Source of the DNA: an uncultured Clostridia bacterium
Lineage (GTDB): Bacteria; Bacillota; Clostridia; Lachnospirales; Anaerotignaceae
Length of the DNA stretch: 18,560 nt
Assembly: GCA_947036475.1 (NCBI GenBank)
Contig: CAMQRG010000021.1
Span: 1 to 18,560, forward strand
Direction of reading: 5' to 3'
The notes beneath the pieces were generated by a model that had not been told where the DNA came from, did not search any database, and saw only the letters and a list, made by a program, of their open reading frames with translations. Position numbers and translations under genes: made by a program. How positions within the stretch are numbered: the stretch's first letter is position 1; every line of letters starts with the position of its first letter. This document shows, piece by piece, positions 13,634 through 18,560 of this stretch.

Positions 13634-14620
13634 ATGGAAGATATTTACGAAAAAATATTATGGGACGGCTACGGACTGCGTTACCGGGGCGGCAGCCGCA
13701 CCCGCTCCGGCCTGGTCTGCCGAACAGACGCGGGCCTTCGGGAACTGAAAAAGCCCAGGGGAAACGCGGAAAACCTCCGGCTTGCTTATGATGTAAAAGC
13801 GCGGCTCAGGCAGAACGGGTTTCCTTCTGTCAGCCGGCTTTATCCCGCGCAGGACGGCGAGCCGTTTTATAGAAAAGATGGTATCCTGTATACACTGGAG
13901 GACCCTATGCCTTCCGCTCCGATGGCGGAGGAAAGTGTGGCGGATTTCGTGAAGGGGGCAGAAACACTGGGGCGTCTGCATGCCGCGGCAAAGGGACTGC
14001 AAAGCCCGCACGCTCGCTGGGAAAAAGACCGTCTGCCGGGGCTTTATGCAAGGCGCAGGGGGGAACTGGCAAAAATCAAACGGCGGATTGACCATAAATC
14101 AGGCTATGACCCGATTGACCTGTTGATTTTAGGGTATTACAAGCCCTGCATGGAGCAGACAGCGGAAGCGGAAGAATTGCTGGAACGCGGCGGCTATTCC
14201 GCGCTGGCAGAGCAGACAGAGCAGAACGGGGGCTTCTGCCACAACGCATATAAAGGGGAAAATCTGCGGCTGGACGATTCCGGCAGCGTTTTTGTGGCGG
14301 GCTTCGACCGCTGCATTTCCGAGATACCATTAGCGGATTTGGCGGCATATCTGCGGCGGTACATGAAAAAAACAGACGGAAACGGCAGCGGCGCAGAAAA
14401 AATGCTTACAGCTTACGGCAGGCACTGTCCGCTTTCCAAATCGGACATCGTACTGCTGGAGGGTATGAATCTGTATCCGGAGAAATTCCTGCGGCTTGTG
14501 AACCAGTATTACAACAAGCGGCGCGCGTGCGTATCCCCTGCAATGCAGGAACGCCTGACTGCCGCCGCCGGCGAGCAGGAAAACGGCAGGCGTCTGCGGG
14601 AGATTTTACAGGGAATATAA
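13634..14620 (+). CDS. CotS-family spore coat protein (kinase fold, probably inactive)
   Basis: A 328-residue protein of the CotS/YsxE-like family, which has a choline-kinase-like fold and is found in the coat of endospores. Visible family features include the N-terminal glycine/arginine nucleotide-loop region (YRGGSRTRSGLV), the lysine segment LKKPRG, a central helical insert (PGLYARRRGELAKIKRRI), the catalytic-loop position HNAYKGEN (203-210), the following GFD (223-225), and an ending like YYNKRRACV. In active kinases the loop is HxDxxxxN and the metal motif is DFD; here Asp205 is Ala and the first Asp of DFD is Gly, so catalysis is unlikely. GGGGG lies 8 bases before the ATG. It is monocistronic, with a terminator after it. 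It suggests that the host sporulates. Confidence 0.78.
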   Translation: MEDIYEKILWDGYGLRYRGGSRTRSGLVCRTDAGLRELKKPRGNAENLRLAYDVKARLRQNGFPSVSRLYPAQDGEPFYRKDGILYTLEDPMPSAPMAEESVADFVKGAETLGRLHAAAKGLQSPHARWEKDRLPGLYARRRGELAKIKRRIDHKSGYDPIDLLILGYYKPCMEQTAEAEELLERGGYSALAEQTEQNGGFCHNAYKGENLRLDDSGSVFVAGFDRCISEIPLADLAAYLRRYMKKTDGNGSGAEKMLTAYGRHCPLSKSDIVLLEGMNLYPEKFLRLVNQYYNKRRACVSPAMQERLTAAAGEQENGRRLREILQGI

Positions 14621-14638
14621 AACCTTTTACCCCTTTTT

Positions 14639-14668
14639 CAGCCGCATATCCATGCGGCTGAGTTTTTA
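14639..14668 (+). terminator. Intrinsic terminator of the CotS-like gene
   Basis: CAGCCGCAT (14639-14647) pairs perfectly with ATGCGGCTG (14652-14660) around ATCC. A five-T run follows. Confidence 0.88.
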
Positions 14669-14796
14669 TAAACCGGAGGATAGCCTTGTGATTTTCTTTT
14701 CGGAAAGGGCGCGGGGTTTTAGGAGTGCAGACCAGCGTCCCGCTCCAAAAATCCCCGGGAATCTTTTCGGCTTTTGCAGGTTTGGCGCATTTTCCC

Positions 14797-14825
14797 TTGC
14801 AACTTCACAGGGAAACGTATAAAAT
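14797..14825 (+). promoter_or_regulatory. Promoter of the PEGA-domain protein gene
   Basis: TTGCAA (14797-14802), 17 bases, then TAAAAT (14820-14825). A perfect 8-bp hairpin AGAGAAAA/TTTTCTCT (14826-14849) follows at once, ending just before the ribosome binding site AAGGAGGG. It could be an operator or a short 5' RNA hairpin affecting translation. Confidence 0.6.
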
Positions 14826-14864
14826 AGAGAAAAGTTCTTAATTTTCTCTGAAGGAGGGAAACCT

Positions 14865-16334
14865 GTGAAGGACTATCATTTTGAGAGAGAGGACAGAAAT
14901 CTCGACGAAACCATTCGTCTGGACGATATAAACGAGAAATTGAAGGAACTGGAATCCGAACCAGATGATGAACTGGGCGATAAAAACGAATTTCTGAACG
15001 CCTTTGAATCCGAACGATTCGACGAGCCGCCCGAACCCGCAGAAGCCCCTGACGAACCAGAGCCGGACGGGAAAATCTTTGAAACACAGGAAACGCCCCA
15101 GCCCGACCGCTCTGCGGAAACCGGAAACAGGGACGATGACGCGGACAAGCCTGACCGCACAAAAAAAATCATTGGGCTGGCGACAGCGGCAGCAGTTGTG
15201 ACCTGTATCCTGTTCTTTTTTCTGGCAAAGGGAGGATTCCGCAGCCCCGCCGAGCCGGAGCCGCAGGAAGTGGACGCCGTACCCATGCTGGTCGAAGGAC
15301 TTTTGGACGGGGGCGAGCTTGTTGTATACGATATCAAAGCCGACCGCAGCAAAACCATCACACTCAGTGAGGATACTGTTCTGACAGATGCACAGGGGCG
15401 GAACATCGCCTATGGCAGTCTGCCGCTGGAAGGCGACCTGCTGATGGTGAAGCTGGACAGCACCGGCGAACACGCACTTTCCATGGATTACGGCAACGGC
15501 ATACACAGTCAGGAAACCACCGGACTGACCGTTGACGCATCAAAGCGCACGCTTTCCGGTGAAGACGAATCGTTTGAGTATGGAAAAAAAGCGAAGTTTT
15601 TTTATAAGGGTGAGGAAATCTCCCCGAAGGATTTAGAGCCCTGTGATATTCTGCGGCTGAAAGGCGTGGAAGACCTCGTCTGGTCGGTCGAAGTGCTGGA
15701 ATATCATGGGTATATTGTTGTGGAACACAGGGAGAATATCAAAAACGGCAAGTTCCGGCTGGACGAGGAGGAGGAAATCCCCCTTGAGGAAGCAGAACGC
15801 ATTGCCGTAAGTGAAGGTACGCATACCATCACCGTAACCGGCGACAATATCGAAACCCGAACAGACAATATTTTTGTAGAAACGGGCGAGGAATACCTCT
15901 GCGACCTCTCCAAAGCGCAGGAGAAAGTCGGCGTCATACTGATTAACGCAAACGTCAGCGATTATAAGCTGTATATCAACGGCACGCTTGTGGACAGCAG
16001 TTCTCCCGCGGTTCTGCCGCTTGGGGAATACGATCTGGTTATTCTGAAAAACGGCTACCTGGAATGGAACAGCCATGTCACGCTGAACCAGGCCACGCTT
16101 ACCGTAAATGCCGAACTGCAAAAAGAAATCCAGTACGGTACACTGACTGTTACGGCAGACTGTGACGGCGCAGCGGTCTATATCAACAACGAAGAAACGG
16201 GCATTGCACCCATGCAGATAAACCTGCCTTATGGCATTTACAGCGTACGGGTAGAAAAGGACGGTTACAACACATACGAACAGGCTGTTACAATCAGCGG
16301 CCCTGCCGCACATATCAGTGCAGTTTTGTATTAA
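14865..16334 (+). CDS. Single-pass membrane protein with two extracellular PEGA domains
   Basis: A 489-residue protein. Residues 1-100 are very acidic and cytoplasmic (rich in Asp, Glu and Pro, low complexity). One membrane helix spans 102-121 (KIIGLATAAAVVTCILFFFL), giving N-in, C-out topology. Residues about 140-350 form an unrecognised all-beta-looking ectodomain. Two PEGA repeats end the protein, about 356-421 (VSDYKLYINGTLVDSSSPAV) and 424-489 (AAVYINNEETGIAPMQINLP). PEGA domains are surface beta-sandwiches tied to envelope or S-layer interactions. The start is GTG at 14865, with AAGGAGGG 6 bases upstream. The stop codon touches the MITE-like inverted repeat. The acidic tail could take part in cytoplasmic signalling, but no kinase domain is attached. 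Confidence 0.82.
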   Translation: MKDYHFEREDRNLDETIRLDDINEKLKELESEPDDELGDKNEFLNAFESERFDEPPEPAEAPDEPEPDGKIFETQETPQPDRSAETGNRDDDADKPDRTKKIIGLATAAAVVTCILFFFLAKGGFRSPAEPEPQEVDAVPMLVEGLLDGGELVVYDIKADRSKTITLSEDTVLTDAQGRNIAYGSLPLEGDLLMVKLDSTGEHALSMDYGNGIHSQETTGLTVDASKRTLSGEDESFEYGKKAKFFYKGEEISPKDLEPCDILRLKGVEDLVWSVEVLEYHGYIVVEHRENIKNGKFRLDEEEEIPLEEAERIAVSEGTHTITVTGDNIETRTDNIFVETGEEYLCDLSKAQEKVGVILINANVSDYKLYINGTLVDSSSPAVLPLGEYDLVILKNGYLEWNSHVTLNQATLTVNAELQKEIQYGTLTVTADCDGAAVYINNEETGIAPMQINLPYGIYSVRVEKDGYNTYEQAVTISGPAAHISAVLY

Positions 16335-16392
16335 GAGCCTATCCATAAACTGACTGCGCAATCTGTACGTATCTTATTTATGGACAGGCTCT
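16334..16392. mobile_element. 59-bp MITE-like element or IS-end remnant
   Basis: Arms AGAGCCTATCCATAAA (16334-16349) and TTTATGGACAGGCTCT (16377-16392) are inverted repeats of 16 bases with one mismatch, separated by 27 bases. The arms begin AGAGCCT, in the style of transposase terminal repeats. No T run follows, so a terminator is less likely, though a hairpin could protect the mRNA 3' end. It abuts the stop codon of the PEGA gene. No transposase is present. Confidence 0.5.
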
Positions 16393-16680
16393 AAAAGACC
16401 GCGGGGATTCACTCCACAGAGGCTTTCCTCTCCTCTCCGCTTCGGTCGGTGCAAAGTTTGCCACCGCACTTTGTGCGGTGGATGGAAAAAACAAAAACTT
16501 TGGGAACTCTATTCTTAACTCCCTGCAAGCCCTGTTCTGTATTCCGCCGCGCATCTGCGCGGCGGGTCAAGGGGCGCTGAACGAGCGTCCGGAGGACGCT
16601 CGTTCAGCGCCGACCGGAACAGAGCAGAGAAAACGTCCCTTGCAGGGTGCGGGGCAGTGTCCTACGGTTTTTTACACAAA
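16393..16680 (+). repeat. Gene-free hairpin-rich stretch with palindromic repeat copy 3
   Basis: No credible gene. It contains perfect hairpins CCACCGCAC/GTGCGGTGG (16461-16481), CCGCCGCGCA/TGCGCGGCGG (16544-16565) and an 18-bp stem with a 3-base loop (16573-16611, arms starting GGCGCTGAACGAGCGTCC). AAAACTTTGGGAACTC followed by AACTCCCTGCAAG (about 16494-16528) matches the opening pattern of the repeats at 1091-1196 and 10668-10712. The 3' part (CCCTTGCAGGGTGCGGGGC, then a T run near 16668-16673) looks like a terminator end. It probably ends the PEGA transcript. Confidence 0.6.
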
Positions 16681-16704
16681 TAAAGAAACAAAGGAGGCAA
16701 TTGT

Positions 16705-18432
16705 ATGGAATATCAGGAGAGATACAGTCAGTGGCTGGCAGACCCTTCCATTGACGAAGAAACCAAGGCGGAATTGAAAAGTATCGCCGGAAATGACGCG
16801 GAAATCAAGGAAAGGTTCTATAAAGAGCTGGAATTTGGCACAGGCGGCCTCCGCGGCATCATCGGCGCAGGCAGCAACCGCCTGAATATTTATACCGTTG
16901 GCAAAGCAACGCAGGGTCTGGCAAATTACATCAAAAAAGAAGGTACACAGGCACAGGGCGTAGCAATCGCTTTTGATTCCCGCCACATGTCTCCCGAATT
17001 TGCGGAAACGGCAGGGCTTGTGCTGGCGGCAAACGGTATCCCTGCCTATGTCTATCCTTCCCTCCGCCCTACACCCATGCTTTCCTTTGCCGTAAGGGAG
17101 CTGGACTGTACAGCAGGCATCGTAATCACAGCGAGCCATAACCCCCCCGAATATAACGGCTATAAAGTCTATTGGGCAGACGGCGCGCAGGTAGTTGCTC
17201 CGCGGGATAAAGACATCATTGCCGAGGTCAACGCCGTAACGGATTACGGCCAGATTCTTCGCATGGGCCAGAAAGAAGCTATGGAAAAAGGGCTTTACCG
17301 CGTTATCGGCGAAGAAGTTGACAAGGCCTTTGATAAAAACGTACTGGCGCAGGTGCTCTGCCCCGATATGATTGCCCGCATGGCAGACAAACTGAATATT
17401 GTTTATACACCCCTGCATGGCTCCGGCAATCTGCCTGTGCGCCGCATACTGGCAGAAGCAGGCTTCAAAAACGTGTTCGTTGTGCCGGAGCAGGAAATGC
17501 CCGACCCTAAATTTACAACAGTCGGCTACCCGAATCCTGAAGACGCAAAAGTATTCGTTCTGGCGGAAAAACTGGCGGAGGAAAAGCATGCTGACGTTAT
17601 CATCGGCACAGACCCCGACTGTGACCGCGTAGGCGCAGTTGTGCGCAACGATAAAGGTGAATTCGTCGTACTGACAGGCAACATGGTCGGCGCGCTCCTG
17701 ACAGAATATATTCTTGCCAGAAAGCATGAGCAGGGTAAACTGCCCGCAAACGGCGCAGTCGTAAAAACCATCGTAACAACGGAACTTATCACGCCCATCT
17801 GCGAAGCATACGGCGTGGAAAAAATGGACGTACTGACAGGTTTCAAGTTCATCGGCGAAAAAATAAAGGGTTTCGAGGAAACCGGCAGCCATACCTACCT
17901 GTTTGGCTTTGAAGAAAGCTACGGCTGCCTTGCCGGAACATACGCGCGGGATAAAGATGCAGTTGTTGCCAGCCTGCTCATCTGTGAAATGGCGGCATAT
18001 TACAAGGAAAAAGGCATGACGCTTTATGACGCCCTGCTTGCCCTCTATGAGAAATACGGCTGCTACCGCGAGGACGTAATGTCCCTGACGCTGAAGGGTC
18101 TGGACGGCGTTGCGCGCATCGCGGCAATCATGAAAGGTTTCCGCGAAAACACGCCAGAAACATTCGCTGGAGTGAAGGTTGTTTCCGCAAGGGATTATAA
18201 AACGCAGATTTTCCGCGATATCGCAGCAGGAACGGAAATCGCCAGCCCCCTTCCGGTTTCCGATGTTTTGCAGTATATCCTTGACGATGGCGCATGGATT
18301 TGCATTCGCCCTTCCGGCACAGAGCCGAAGCTGAAATTCTATTTCGGCGTAAAAGCGGACAGCCTTGCCGCCGCCGAAGAAAAAATCAAAGCAATGAAGC
18401 AGGATATTGAGGAAAAAATTGAAAAAATTTAA
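16705..18432 (+). CDS. pgcA: Phosphoglucomutase / phosphomannomutase (alpha-D-phosphohexomutase)
   Basis: A 575-residue protein close in length to Bacillus PgcA (about 580). It interconverts glucose-1-phosphate and glucose-6-phosphate, feeding UDP-glucose for envelope glycans and glycogen. All four catalytic regions are intact: ITASHNPPEYNGYK with the phospho-serine Ser144, the metal loop GTDPDCDRVG (Asp303, 305, 307), the sugar-selecting GFEESYG (401-407) and the phosphate-binding RPSGTEPKLKF (535-545). The N-terminus (FGTGGLRGIIGAG) is typical of this long subfamily and excludes GlmM, which is shorter. AAAGGAGG lies about 8 bases before the ATG. It looks monocistronic. The substrate preference (glucose or mannose) cannot be fixed by eye. 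Confidence 0.93.
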   Translation: MEYQERYSQWLADPSIDEETKAELKSIAGNDAEIKERFYKELEFGTGGLRGIIGAGSNRLNIYTVGKATQGLANYIKKEGTQAQGVAIAFDSRHMSPEFAETAGLVLAANGIPAYVYPSLRPTPMLSFAVRELDCTAGIVITASHNPPEYNGYKVYWADGAQVVAPRDKDIIAEVNAVTDYGQILRMGQKEAMEKGLYRVIGEEVDKAFDKNVLAQVLCPDMIARMADKLNIVYTPLHGSGNLPVRRILAEAGFKNVFVVPEQEMPDPKFTTVGYPNPEDAKVFVLAEKLAEEKHADVIIGTDPDCDRVGAVVRNDKGEFVVLTGNMVGALLTEYILARKHEQGKLPANGAVVKTIVTTELITPICEAYGVEKMDVLTGFKFIGEKIKGFEETGSHTYLFGFEESYGCLAGTYARDKDAVVASLLICEMAAYYKEKGMTLYDALLALYEKYGCYREDVMSLTLKGLDGVARIAAIMKGFRENTPETFAGVKVVSARDYKTQIFRDIAAGTEIASPLPVSDVLQYILDDGAWICIRPSGTEPKLKFYFGVKADSLAAAEEKIKAMKQDIEEKIEKI

Positions 18433-18485
18433 CCCGTAAAATCATAACAGGCGGCGGTTCTGCCAACATCACACAGAAAGGCGGC

Positions 18486-18533
18486 TTGACTTAAGAAAAC
18501 AAATTTTTCTTTTGGCCTGGTTTCTTAAGTCAA
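18486..18533. repeat. Perfect 13-bp inverted repeat at the window end
   Basis: TTGACTTAAGAAA (18486-18498) and TTTCTTAAGTCAA (18521-18533) are perfect inverted repeats around a 22-base spacer with T-rich tracts (AAATTTTTCTTTT). It lies 54 bases after pgcA. It may be a bidirectional terminator of pgcA, a transposon end, or a repeat that broke the assembly. Confidence 0.6.
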
Positions 18534-18560
18534 ACGCTGACGGCTGTTGCCTGAGAAAAT

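Noticed and set aside
16672..17892. Long minus-strand frame of 406 residues opposite pgcA
   Set aside because: Antisense shadow rich in Cys, Phe and His, against a fully conserved enzyme on the other strand.

Overview
The window looks like the end of a draft contig from a motile, probably endospore-forming member of the Clostridia (a Lachnospirales-like Firmicute, moderate GC). The reasons are strong AGGAGG-type ribosome binding sites with frequent TTG and GTG starts, a fliD-fliS-fliT flagellar cluster, a CotS-like spore-coat kinase-fold protein, a Gram-positive type CCA-adding enzyme and intrinsic terminators after most genes. The genus cannot be named from the sequence. Bases 1-46 are not biological: they are a Nextera P5/i5 adapter plus the transposase mosaic end.

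Layout. After a secreted or anchored C39-like cysteine peptidase (240-1016) come three minus-strand flagellar genes: fliD (filament cap), fliS (flagellin chaperone) and a small FliT/FlgN-like chaperone. Divergent from fliD lies the most interesting unit, a two-gene operon (4781-6879). It encodes an orphan ParA-type ATPase and a 436-residue protein with a short basic N-terminus, a long Pro/Ala/Glu-rich linker with eight 12-residue repeats, and a C-terminal ComFB domain. A second, stand-alone ComFB gene sits at 12288-12551. ComFB proteins have been reported as cyclic dinucleotide receptors, so this may be a ParA-positioned signalling receptor in a flagellar neighbourhood. That is inference.

The next minus-strand block (6983-10459) holds a Vat/CatB-like hexapeptide acetyltransferase, a DUF3795 pseudogene with an internal deletion and frameshift, and two tandem secreted stalk-domain paralogues whose middles are far more alike than their ends. 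Then come cca (minus) and, divergently, a tRNA-Lys(CTT) that does not encode its own CCA end, followed by the stand-alone ComFB gene.

The right-hand part is on the plus strand. It contains an Xre regulator overlapping a four-helix membrane protein, a CotS-family protein lacking the usual catalytic aspartate, a single-pass membrane protein with two PEGA domains, a hairpin-rich gene-free stretch with a MITE-like inverted repeat, and a phosphoglucomutase (pgcA-like). The window ends in a 13-bp perfect inverted repeat. Three copies of a dispersed palindromic repeat lie just 3' of genes (fliT-like, cca, PEGA protein), each in the orientation of the upstream gene.
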